Shown piece by piece: positions 53,756 through 61,186 of a stretch of 64,000 nt of DNA. Under the pieces are notes generated by a model that worked only from the letters and a program-made list of their open reading frames with translations, made no database searches and had not been told where the DNA came from. Source of the DNA: Kofleriaceae bacterium (lineage in GTDB: Bacteria > Myxococcota_A > Polyangia > Haliangiales > Haliangiaceae); the NCBI GenBank assembly GCA_025357755.1, contig JANXOP010000395.1:1-64000 (forward strand), read 5' to 3'. Each line of letters begins with the position of its first letter. Within the stretch, counting starts at the first letter, position 1. A program made the position numbers and the translations under genes.

Positions 53756-54198
53756 AGTGGCTGTTGCTCCTCGCCCTCGCCTCCTGTCAGCAGGACAAGC
53801 CAGCCACGCCTCCTGGCAAGCTCGAGCTGATCGACGCGCCGAAGACCACCGATGTCGCCCCGCTGATCGCCAAGGAAGTCGCGCGCGCGACCGCGGATCA
53901 CAAGCACCTGCTTGTCTATCTCGGTGCGACCTGGTGCGAGCCGTGCGTGAAGTTTCACGAGGCCGCGAAGGCGGGCATCCTCGATCAAGCGTTCGGCGAC
54001 ATCCGGATGCTCGTGTTCGATGCCGATCGCGACAACGAGGCGCTCGAGCGCGCGGGCTACAAGTACGACCTCGTCCCGCTGTTCGCGTTGCCCGGTGTAG
54101 ATGGGCACGCGACCGGCAAGCAGATCCAGGGCTCGGTGAAAGGCTCGAACTACGTCCAGGAAATCACGCCGCGCTTGCGGTCGTTGGTCGACGGGTGA
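53752..54198 (+). CDS. Thioredoxin-fold lipoprotein
   Basis: 148 aa. A short lipoprotein signal peptide, MKWLLLLALASCQQDKP, has lipobox LASC. The mature domain is a DsbD-gamma/thioredoxin-like fold with the redox motif ATWCEPCVKFHEAA (WCxxC), followed by DIRMLVFDADRDNEALERAG and a cis-Pro region LVPLFALPGVDG. Periplasmic or outer-membrane-attached thiol oxidoreductase, perhaps supplying electrons to a cytochrome or Dsb system. It is coupled upstream to the REC/J/TPR gene (ATGA overlap) and downstream to the GAF-Fis gene (GTGA overlap). Confidence 0.88.
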   Translation: MKWLLLLALASCQQDKPATPPGKLELIDAPKTTDVAPLIAKEVARATADHKHLLVYLGATWCEPCVKFHEAAKAGILDQAFGDIRMLVFDADRDNEALERAGYKYDLVPLFALPGVDGHATGKQIQGSVKGSNYVQEITPRLRSLVDG

Positions 54199-54569
54199 CC
54201 CCCAACGAGATCGAAGATCGGCTGCACGCCGCCAAGCCGGGCTCGATCGAAGCCGAGCTCGTCGCGATCGCACTCGAAGAGACCGGTGCCGAGCACGGAG
54301 CCCTGTTCGTCTGGGACAAGGAGGCGGGCGGGCTCGCGCTGGTCCATCACGTCGTCGGCGGGCTCACGGTCACGCTGCCGCGCGTCGTCCGCAAGCAGGG
54401 CGGCGAGCGTGCGGGCGTGGCGCTCCATGTCTACGAGACCGACGTGCTCGCGAAGCACGCCGGCAATGTCGAGGTCGCCGCCCGCGCGGCCGGCATCAAC
54501 AAGGTCACGATGTATCGCCTGCTCAAGCGCCGGGGGCTGCACCTCGGACGCACGGTGAGATCGAACTAG
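54195..54569 (+). CDS. Small GAF-like / Fis-type HTH protein, 124 aa
   Basis: GTG start overlaps the thioredoxin stop by 4 nt. Residues 1-70 look like a shortened GAF domain (AELVAIALEETGAEHGALFVW, LALVHHVVGGLTVTLP). The C-terminus is a Fis-type helix-turn-helix: NVEVAARAAGINKVTMYRLL followed by KRRGLHLGR. The central AAA+ domain of sigma-54 activators is missing, so it cannot activate sigma-54 by itself. Possible roles are a repressor, a DNA-binding adaptor or a decoy for related activators. Convergent with the DUF1508 lipoprotein. Confidence 0.75.
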   Translation: MTPNEIEDRLHAAKPGSIEAELVAIALEETGAEHGALFVWDKEAGGLALVHHVVGGLTVTLPRVVRKQGGERAGVALHVYETDVLAKHAGNVEVAARAAGINKVTMYRLLKRRGLHLGRTVRSN

Positions 54570-54601
54570 CGAGCTGACCTCCGGACGCCGAAACGCGCAA
54601 A

Positions 54602-54630
54602 CCCGAGCTGACTTTCGAGGTCAGCTCGGG
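54602..54630. terminator. Bidirectional terminator between convergent genes
   Basis: CCCGAGCTGAC (54602-54612) and GTCAGCTCGGG (54620-54630) form a perfect 11-bp stem with loop TTTCGAG. T-rich runs are short on both sides. Its placement between convergent genes suits termination in both directions. Confidence 0.75.
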
Positions 54631-54666
54631 CTCGCGCAATTTCAAGTCAGGTGGATCCGAAGACGC

Positions 54667-55440
54667 TTAGAGGACCGAGAGCTTCGCGAGCGTCGTCTGG
54701 ACCGACGCGATGCCCGAGGTCGCGGCCGACTTCGTGGTGTACATCTGGCTGACGCCGACGATCTGGCCGTTGTCGGCCGTCAGAGTGAAGTAGAAGCGAC
54801 CATCGGTCGCCGTGAGGATCGCGAAGTTCGTGGCGGTCGTCGCCGCGTCCTGCACCGCGAACGCGCCGTTCCAGGCAGCGGCGGGCGTGGTGTACGACTC
54901 GGACGAGAGCACGACCTGGCCGTTCTGCGCGAACACGTTGAAGCGGAACTGGTTGGTCGAGCCGGCTTCGACCTGAACGCGCGCGCCGGCCGTGTTGGCT
55001 TCTTGCTTGTCGAGGTATGTCGTCACGGCCTTGACGCACGAGGTGACCGCGCGGGTCGCGTTCGACTTGCTCGCGTAGGTCTGCGAGAACGAGATGATCT
55101 CGTTGTTACCCGCGACGAGGTGCAGCAGGTAGCCGCCGCTCGCGCCCTGGACGACCTTGTACTGCGCGTTGTCGACGCCGTTGTTCTCGACCGACAGCAC
55201 GCCATTGAGCGCGCCGGTGCGGCTCGTGTACGACTCCGAGGTCAGGAGGATCGCGCCGTTGCCCGCCTTGAGGTGGAAGTGCCAACCATCGGCCGACTGC
55301 CAGAGGTCGAACTTGCCAGCGGCAGTCGAGTTGGAGTCGGCATCGGAGACCTCGTCTTCGCCGGTGGTGGCGCAGCCGACAGCAGCGGTCGTGGCAAGAG
55401 CGAGAACGAGAACCGTGATAAGCGAGTTGAGTTTGCGCAT
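54667..55440 (-). CDS. Lipoprotein with four DUF1508 (YegP-like) repeats
   Basis: 257 aa. Signal peptide MRKLNSLITVLVLALATTAA with lipobox VGC, then an acidic linker. Four copies of the YegP/DUF1508 fold follow: repeats with FHLKAGNGAILLTSESYTSR, LLHLVAGNNEIISFSQTYAS, FRFNVFAQNGQVVLSSESYT and FYFTLTADNGQIVGVSQMYT. Each has the GxI/VxxS..Y core typical of the family, whose function is unclear (stress or surface association is suggested for some). A near-consensus promoter ends about 14 nt before the ATG, leaving almost no room for a Shine-Dalgarno. The gene lies between the terminator and the six-gene membrane operon. Confidence 0.9.
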   Translation of the reverse strand: MRKLNSLITVLVLALATTAAVGCATTGEDEVSDADSNSTAAGKFDLWQSADGWHFHLKAGNGAILLTSESYTSRTGALNGVLSVENNGVDNAQYKVVQGASGGYLLHLVAGNNEIISFSQTYASKSNATRAVTSCVKAVTTYLDKQEANTAGARVQVEAGSTNQFRFNVFAQNGQVVLSSESYTTPAAAWNGAFAVQDAATTATNFAILTATDGRFYFTLTADNGQIVGVSQMYTTKSAATSGIASVQTTLAKLSVL

Positions 55441-55454
55441 CGTGCTGGTGCCCT

Positions 55455-55483
55455 ATTACAAGAGCGGGACCAATGTAGGACAA
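55455..55483 (-). promoter_or_regulatory. Predicted sigma-70-like promoter for the DUF1508 lipoprotein
   Basis: On the minus strand TTGTCC (55478-55483) and TGTAAT (55455-55460) are separated by 17 nt, close to the consensus -35 and -10. Transcription should begin about 55447-55449, only about 8 nt upstream of the ATG, suggesting a leaderless or nearly leaderless mRNA. Confidence 0.6.
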
Positions 55484-55542
55484 GGTAACCAGCTGAGATC
55501 TATAGGGTGCCGATCCAGGCTAAACCGGTTATCGGCTACTAA

Positions 55543-55560
55543 AGTTGCATCTAAGCAACT
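55543..55560 (-). terminator. Weak stem-loop after the membrane operon
   Basis: AGTTGC and GCAACT pair around ATCTAA just past the permease stop codon. AT-rich surroundings but no clear T-run, so it may only be a partial terminator. Confidence 0.3.
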
Positions 55561-55569
55561 AAAGTTGTC

Positions 55570-57057
55570 CTAATCGTATCTGAGGCCTTCCACCGGTGTG
55601 AGCGCCGCCGCGCCCTGCGATGGAAACAACGTCGCGACCAAGCTGATGACGATCGTGATGCCGGCGACCAGCAGCACCTCGAGGAACCGGACATCGATTG
55701 GCAAGCGATCGATCAAGTAGACCTTCGGATCGAGGTGGTAGCCGTACGAGCTCACCGCGTAGCACGCCGTGAGACCGATCCCGACGCCGAGGATCGTACC
55801 GACGCCGCCGATCGCGAGCCCGAGCACGAGGAACACGCGGGACACGCCCGCGGAGGTCGAGCCCATCGATTTGAGGATCGCGATCTCGCGGGTCTTGTCG
55901 GTGACCATCATGGTCAGCGCCGAGACCATGTTCACGGTCGCCACGATGATGATGAGCGTGAGGATGATCACGAGCGCGAGCTTCTGAAAGTTCAGCGCCG
56001 TGAACAGGTTGTGGTTGAGCTCGTACCAATCCTGGACCTGGTACGGCGGACCGCCGAGCGCCTTCTCGAGATGCGCCGCGATCTTCTCGGCGCGGTCGAC
56101 ATCCTTCACCTTCATCTCGACGCCCATCACTTGATCGCCACGACCGACGAGCTCCTGGGTGTCGTGGAGCGCGGTGTACATGAGGCGACGGTCGTACTCG
56201 TCGAAGCCGCTGTAGAAGATGCCGACGACGTGGAACTTGCGCGTGCGCGGTGCAGAGGACTTCGCGCGCCAGGTATCGAAATCGATATTCGAGAGCGGCA
56301 CGACGATCGTGACCTCGTCGCCGAGCTTGGCCTTGAGCTTGTGCGCGAGCTCCTTGCCCATGATGATCGGAGGAAGCTCGCCTTCCTTGGGAAGGATGCC
56401 GAGCGCGTCGATCGCGCCGCCCGGTACTTGCTCGATCATGTGGCTCTCGAGATCGAGGACGCCGCGCACGAGCTTCGGATCGATGCCCTTGACGGCGACG
56501 CCCGAGAGCTCGCCTTTACCACGGGTCACGAGCATCTCGGCGAAGATGAACGGCTGGACCGCGAGCACATCCGGATCGATGTTCTTCGCGGTCTCCATCA
56601 CGTCGCGATACTCGGCGAACGTGGCCTGCGACTTGAGCACGATGACGTGCGCGTTGACGCCGAGCACCTTGTCGCGGAACTGCTGCTGGAAACCGGTGGT
56701 CACCGCGAGCACGATCGTGAGGGCAGCGACACCGAGTACGACGCCGAGCACCGACACGCTCGTGAACACCGAGAACGTCGCGAGCAGCGTGCACACCGAA
56801 GCCGCGATCAGGCCGAGCATCAGGAGGCCCACCCCGATCGAGCCGGTCTCACTCGAGCTCACCATCAAGACGACGCCGATCAGCGCGACGACCGCCGAGA
56901 CGACCGCCGCGACGATCATCGTGCGGTCTTTGCGCCCACCATAGAGGTAGCGAAACGCGATCCGGACCTCGTACGGCATCCGCGCGATGTACGTGGCAAA
57001 CCAGACGAGGAGCACGGCCCCTAGACCGACGAGCGAAGCAGCAGCCCAGGTAGGCAT
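55570..57057 (-). CDS. LolC/LolE-like ABC permease (FtsX family)
   Basis: 495 aa, inner membrane. The C-terminal part is a classic FtsX domain: NMVSALTMMVTDKTREIAIL with KSMGSTSAGVSRVF, VLGVGIGLTACYAVSSYGYH, and the C-terminal PSQGAAALTPVEGLRYD. A MacB/LolE-type periplasmic domain lies at about 125-340. The N-terminal region has extra hydrophobic segments compared with typical LolC/E (about 410 aa). In E. coli this family extracts lipoproteins with a LolD ATPase, but no ATPase gene is adjacent. ATG at 57057 is favoured because it has a GAGG Shine-Dalgarno and lies 7 nt from the preceding gene; ATG at 56979 (MPYEVRIAFRYLY) would give the family-typical N-terminus. It is the last gene of a six-gene operon. 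Confidence 0.88.
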   Translation of the reverse strand: MPTWAAASLVGLGAVLLVWFATYIARMPYEVRIAFRYLYGGRKDRTMIVAAVVSAVVALIGVVLMVSSSETGSIGVGLLMLGLIAASVCTLLATFSVFTSVSVLGVVLGVAALTIVLAVTTGFQQQFRDKVLGVNAHVIVLKSQATFAEYRDVMETAKNIDPDVLAVQPFIFAEMLVTRGKGELSGVAVKGIDPKLVRGVLDLESHMIEQVPGGAIDALGILPKEGELPPIIMGKELAHKLKAKLGDEVTIVVPLSNIDFDTWRAKSSAPRTRKFHVVGIFYSGFDEYDRRLMYTALHDTQELVGRGDQVMGVEMKVKDVDRAEKIAAHLEKALGGPPYQVQDWYELNHNLFTALNFQKLALVIILTLIIIVATVNMVSALTMMVTDKTREIAILKSMGSTSAGVSRVFLVLGLAIGGVGTILGVGIGLTACYAVSSYGYHLDPKVYLIDRLPIDVRFLEVLLVAGITIVISLVATLFPSQGAAALTPVEGLRYD

Positions 57058-57064
57058 TTCGGCC

Positions 57065-58045
57065 TCAGCTTGCCTCGCCAGGGGTCGCGATGCCAGCTCC
57101 GTGTCTCGGCTTGTGGCGCTCCCAGAACCAGATTCCAGCGACGATGATCACGGCCGAGACGATCGCGGCCAGCTCGCCGTGGATCTGGGCGGCATCGGCG
57201 GGGCTCACGAAGTTGCCGCGGACGTCTTGGGCCCGAGCGATCGCGAGTGCGATCCGGCCCTGGACCGTGTAGCCGAAGCTCGCGCCGAACCCGATCATGA
57301 GGATCCATACGCCGACGCGCGAGACCCGCCCGATGGCGCCCGTGTGGGCGATCGAGAAGTAGAAGTAGAGCAGGCCGGTCAGCAACGCCACGAGGAGCAA
57401 CACGGAGCTGACGACACCGAACCAGTCGACCTGGTTGCGCTCGACCGCGGCCCGCGCCTCCGCGCCGACCAGCGCCCCACGCTCGTCCGCGAGGTCGGTA
57501 CGTTCGGCCGCTGTGAGGCTCGGGCGCGACCATGCGTCGTCGAGGCTCGTGAACGGATGATCGGTGCGCTCGAGGACGAGCTTCGCGGCGATCGCCGGCG
57601 ACACGCCGGGGACCTGCGACAGCTCGTTTGGTTCGGCACTGTTGAGATCGATCCGGTCGACGATCAGCGAGCGCGATGCGGTCTTGATCTGATCACCAAG
57701 ATCCGAGCCCACGAGCGCGGTCACCGATTGGCCCGCGTACAGCGCGACCACGAACGCGAGCGGGAACCGACCGAGCCACGCGAGCCTGCGCGACGCCAGC
57801 TTGATGAACATGAACGCGATCAGCAGCGCCGGCACGAGGTCCCACGGCGACATAGGGTGATCGATCTTGAGCCAGAAGTTGTTCTTGAACTGGACCACGA
57901 CGACGTAGCCGATCGAGATGCCGATGAAGAGGTGCTCGGCGAACTTGTAGAACGGGTTGTCGCCGTACAAGAACGAGAGGATCGCCATCGTCAGGAAGAT
58001 GCCGACCCATGCGCCGAGGACATCCATCGGAGCGAGCGCGGTCAT
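57065..58045 (-). CDS. Polytopic membrane protein with internal helix-hairpin-helix domain
   Basis: 326 aa. Predicted membrane helices at about 10-28, 35-53, 68-83, 94-112, 211-232, 243-261 and 294-308. Between the fourth and fifth lies a soluble segment with RIDLNSAEPNELSQVPGVSP (131-150) and a second hairpin (to 170), closely resembling the ComEA-type helix-hairpin-helix found in DNA- or protein-binding modules. The N-terminal motif GDNPFYKFAEHLFIGISIGY is the most conserved-looking part. The HhH may bind DNA or act as a protein-interaction module. ATG overlaps the stop of the upstream gene by 4 nt. Family unnamed to me. Confidence 0.75.
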   Translation of the reverse strand: MTALAPMDVLGAWVGIFLTMAILSFLYGDNPFYKFAEHLFIGISIGYVVVVQFKNNFWLKIDHPMSPWDLVPALLIAFMFIKLASRRLAWLGRFPLAFVVALYAGQSVTALVGSDLGDQIKTASRSLIVDRIDLNSAEPNELSQVPGVSPAIAAKLVLERTDHPFTSLDDAWSRPSLTAAERTDLADERGALVGAEARAAVERNQVDWFGVVSSVLLLVALLTGLLYFYFSIAHTGAIGRVSRVGVWILMIGFGASFGYTVQGRIALAIARAQDVRGNFVSPADAAQIHGELAAIVSAVIIVAGIWFWERHKPRHGAGIATPGEAS

Positions 58046-58938
58046 GGCTGTACGGGCTTCCGGGCCTTGCGGCGGCGGCTCGCGAAGTACGCGATGTTGC
58101 CGAGCACGATCGCGATGATGACGACGCCGTGACCGGTGTTGAGGACGTCTGCACCTTGCACGCCGATGCTCGGGCGACCGACGAGGATCTCGTATTCTGC
58201 CGAGCCCGCGAGGCCCGCGACGATGCCGAGCAACTGCCCCGCCTGGTAGTAGGGCGCGAGGTCGGTGACCGAGACCGCGGTGGTCACCGCGACCATTCGC
58301 AGGTTGTAGCGATTCTGCGCGAACTGCGTGTACTCCTTCGCGCCCGGTGCGCCGGCGGAGACGAGCACCATCAACTTGAAATCGGCGAGGCCGTGGATGT
58401 TCTTCATCCACGGGATCGAGTCGTACGGCGTGCCATCGTCGGTGACCCCCCCGAACACGTGCGGTAGATCCGCACCCATGCCGAGGATCACGTTCTGCTT
58501 GCCCTCGCGAAAGCCGAGGTAGACGTAGTCCTCGTTGCGCACGTATGCGCGATCCGGTGCGCCGGTGTAGCCGGGCGTACCCGCCGGCGCGATCGCGGTC
58601 TCGACCGTGTCGCGGATCCAGCGCTCGACGAGCGGCGGTGCCTGGTACCACAGCGTGGTGATCGCGAGCTTCACGCCCTTCCGCTTCAACTGCAGGATCA
58701 CGGCGCGGTAGTAGGGCTCGAGCTCCGCGGTCGATGCGGGCTCGAGATCGAGCGAGATGAACACGACGTCGCCCGCGTGGAGCTCCTCGACCGCATTGAA
58801 CGCGGCCTTCGTCATCGGCCGCGCCTTGATCGGAAATCCGAGCGGCAGATAGAGAGGGACCACGATCGCGAGCCCCATGATCAGAAAGATCCAGCGGCGA
58901 TCGAAGCGCTGCAGCTTGTCACTCCAGTGGGACATCAC
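58042..58938 (-). CDS. Membrane protein with large soluble alpha/beta domain
   Basis: 298 aa with one N-terminal helix (about 16-34) and one C-terminal helix (about 270-288, GHGVVIIAIVLGNIAYF). The domain between is alpha/beta: VVFISLDLEPASTAELEPYY, LKRKGVKLAITTLWYQAP, EDYVYLGFREGKQNVI, DFKLMVLVSAG and YYQAGQLLGIVAGLAGSAEY. Similar proteins are widespread in environmental bacteria, but I know of no function. It overlaps both neighbours by 4 nt, so it is a core member of the operon. A role in envelope assembly is inferred from context only. Confidence 0.7.
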   Translation of the reverse strand: MMSHWSDKLQRFDRRWIFLIMGLAIVVPLYLPLGFPIKARPMTKAAFNAVEELHAGDVVFISLDLEPASTAELEPYYRAVILQLKRKGVKLAITTLWYQAPPLVERWIRDTVETAIAPAGTPGYTGAPDRAYVRNEDYVYLGFREGKQNVILGMGADLPHVFGGVTDDGTPYDSIPWMKNIHGLADFKLMVLVSAGAPGAKEYTQFAQNRYNLRMVAVTTAVSVTDLAPYYQAGQLLGIVAGLAGSAEYEILVGRPSIGVQGADVLNTGHGVVIIAIVLGNIAYFASRRRKARKPVQP

Positions 58939-59855
58939 TCACCTCCGAGGTGAGAGCGTTCGATGCCCAAGATCACGCGCAAGCCCGTCGCGATCGCGCC
59001 GACCGCGGCGCCCATGATGATCGCCCGGCGGCTGCCGTTCGAGAGCACGTCGAGGATCCAGTCCGCGAGGTGCGGCAGCGACGTGGTGAGCCAGCGGCCG
59101 ATCGGCGCTTGCGCGAGCAGCACGATGATCGCCGAGGTCAGCAACAGCGCCGCATCGAGGTTGCGCGCGCGGAACGCGCGGAAGGCGGCCGAGGCGACGA
59201 AGAACGCGAGCAGCGCGAACATCGTCGCGTTGCACGGGCCGTACACGTGGTCGTAGAACCACGTCCGCACGCGCCCGTTCGCGCCCCACCCCATCTGCGG
59301 ATCCGCCGCGACGATCGCGACATCGCCAGCGACGAGCCGGAGCTTGGTCTCGAAGACGTCGTAGCCGACCGCACGCCGGCTCGCCTTGATCGCGAGCGCG
59401 CCAGGCGCGACCTCGACACACCCGCACGCGGGCAGCTTGTCGGAGGTCACGGTCACGGGGCCGATCGAGATCACGACATCGGCGGGCGCGGTCACCAGCA
59501 CGCGTGCCTTGCCCTCGCGATAGAGTCCCGGATTCGGCGCGAGCTTCATCGCGTAGCCTGGTTCGCGCGTCGTGCCGGTGATCGAGCGCCACGGCAACCC
59601 GACGAGCGTCATCGCCGCGGCCGATGCGAGCAGCACGACCTTGTAGCCCCAGTCCTCTTCGCGCCGCCGGATCTTCGGCCACGTCACCTGCACGAGGTTG
59701 ATGCCACCGACGACATACGCCGCCGCGGCGACGAGCCCACCCCACTCGAGCACGTGGCCCGAGATCTCCCGCACCGCGTAGTGCGGGATGAAGTACTCGA
59801 CGACCATGTAACAGCCGACGAGCATGCCGAGCGCGACCGGGAGCGTGTTCTTCAC
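58935..59855 (-). CDS. Integral membrane protein, six predicted helices
   Basis: 306 aa, GTG start overlapping the upstream stop by 4 nt. Predicted helices at about 5-23, 36-60, 73-89, 198-215, 220-236 and 278-297. A soluble beta-rich domain (about 95-190) contains GKARVLVTAPADVVISIGP, a CGC pair (DKLPACGCVEVAPG) and a Trp-rich end, placed between helices 3 and 4. Family not recognised. The conserved-looking GC pair and the Tyr-rich motif YDHVYGPCNATMFALL may form contacts within the complex. Same operon as its neighbours. Confidence 0.65.
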   Translation of the reverse strand: MKNTLPVALGMLVGCYMVVEYFIPHYAVREISGHVLEWGGLVAAAAYVVGGINLVQVTWPKIRRREEDWGYKVVLLASAAAMTLVGLPWRSITGTTREPGYAMKLAPNPGLYREGKARVLVTAPADVVISIGPVTVTSDKLPACGCVEVAPGALAIKASRRAVGYDVFETKLRLVAGDVAIVAADPQMGWGANGRVRTWFYDHVYGPCNATMFALLAFFVASAAFRAFRARNLDAALLLTSAIIVLLAQAPIGRWLTTSLPHLADWILDVLSNGSRRAIIMGAAVGAIATGLRVILGIERSHLGGE

Positions 59856-61186
59856 GGCACCACCTCCTCGATCGAGAACCGCGTGAAGGGATACCAGCCC
59901 TGGCTCGCCATCGTGGCGCACACCGTGAAGCCGACGACGAGGAGCGCGATCACGACCTTCATCACGTCGCCGGCCTTCAGTAGCGCGAGCTGGTTCGGCT
60001 CGCGCGTGAGGTACGCGCTGCACGCGAACAGCTCTTCGCCCATCAGCGTGAAGTCGCACGCCGAGATGAAGAAGGGCAACTGCGTGAGCTCGCCAGTCCC
60101 CGCGATCTGCACCGCGCCGGTGAGAAAGCCGGTCTCGGCGAGCAGCAGCGACTCGGCGTAGAACCGCCCGAAGTAGATGTTCGTCGCGGGGCGCTCGCGC
60201 AGGATCATGCCGTTGACGCCGGCAGCGAACGCGAACTGGTCGCTCGTCACGAACATCACGTTCTCTGGCCGGTGCGCATCGGCGCGGCCCGCATTCGCAT
60301 AGCCCTGCCGCACCACCTCCTCGGCGATCACCATCGTCAGTGGATACGCATTCGCGACGCGCAGCTCGGTCTCGTACTCCGCCGTGATCTTCGCGACGTG
60401 ACCGAGGATCAACAGCGAGGCGATGGTCTGGATATCCTGGGTCTCCTCGACGCCGGTGACGTACAGCACCGGGCGACCCATCTCCGTCGATCGACCGACC
60501 GCATCCTCGATCGCATCGACGCCGGCGAGCCGGCGGACGAACAGCTCCTTCCTCCGTGCGAGCCACGTGTAGAAGCCGAGCGCGCCCGCGATGATCAGGA
60601 TCAGCGCGAGGTGGAACCAGCGATGGCGATCGAACAGCGCGGGACGTGGCTGGATCGTCCAGGTCTCGATCGCCTCGCCCGGAAACGAGCTGTAGGTATC
60701 CGGCGCAGCGCCGCGCAGCGCCGGAATGAAGATGTAGATGTAGCCAGTCCCGGGCGAGACCTCGTCGACGTAGAGCTCGGGATGATCGCCATCCGAAGAG
60801 GTGACCACCGTCCAGCGCCCGAGGCGTGCGCCTGCCACGAGCGGCGTGGTCGCCGCATCGATCGCAGCGACGGCCTCCTTGGTCTCGCCGAGAAATTGCG
60901 GCCCGAGCACCGCCCCACTCGGCGTGATCCGCACCGGCCGACCCTTGTCGGGATGCTCGCCGAACTCGACCTCGCGGCGCAGGACGAGCACCGCCCCGGG
61001 GACCTCGTGATCGCGCTTCCACGACAGGCCGACGTGCTTGCCATCGGCTGCGATGCCGCGCCCGCCGAACCAATCCTGGTCGTAGAACACCCCGATCTCC
61101 CACGCCGTCTTGTCGGGATTCTGCTCGACGAGATCGGCGCGCGCGGTCGCGGTCAGTGCGAGCAATACGATCAACGCCTTCTTCAT
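59852..61186 (-). CDS. Membrane protein, DUF6754-like
   Basis: 444 aa. Signal peptide (MKKALIVLLALTATARA), periplasmic domain about 18-190 (beta-rich), helix at about 196-216 (FHLALILIIAGALGFYTWL), a cytoplasmic region with GRPVLYVTGVEETQDIQTIA, HVAKITAEYETELRVANAYP, FVTSDQFAFAAGVNGMILRE and FGRFYAESLLLAETG, then a helix at about 407-427. The cytoplasmic part reminds me of DUF6754 proteins, found in several phyla without a known role; this is from memory. It overlaps the next gene by GTGA and the previous one by ATGA. Probably the central scaffold of the operon product. Confidence 0.7.
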   Translation of the reverse strand: MKKALIVLLALTATARADLVEQNPDKTAWEIGVFYDQDWFGGRGIAADGKHVGLSWKRDHEVPGAVLVLRREVEFGEHPDKGRPVRITPSGAVLGPQFLGETKEAVAAIDAATTPLVAGARLGRWTVVTSSDGDHPELYVDEVSPGTGYIYIFIPALRGAAPDTYSSFPGEAIETWTIQPRPALFDRHRWFHLALILIIAGALGFYTWLARRKELFVRRLAGVDAIEDAVGRSTEMGRPVLYVTGVEETQDIQTIASLLILGHVAKITAEYETELRVANAYPLTMVIAEEVVRQGYANAGRADAHRPENVMFVTSDQFAFAAGVNGMILRERPATNIYFGRFYAESLLLAETGFLTGAVQIAGTGELTQLPFFISACDFTLMGEELFACSAYLTREPNQLALLKAGDVMKVVIALLVVGFTVCATMASQGWYPFTRFSIEEVVP

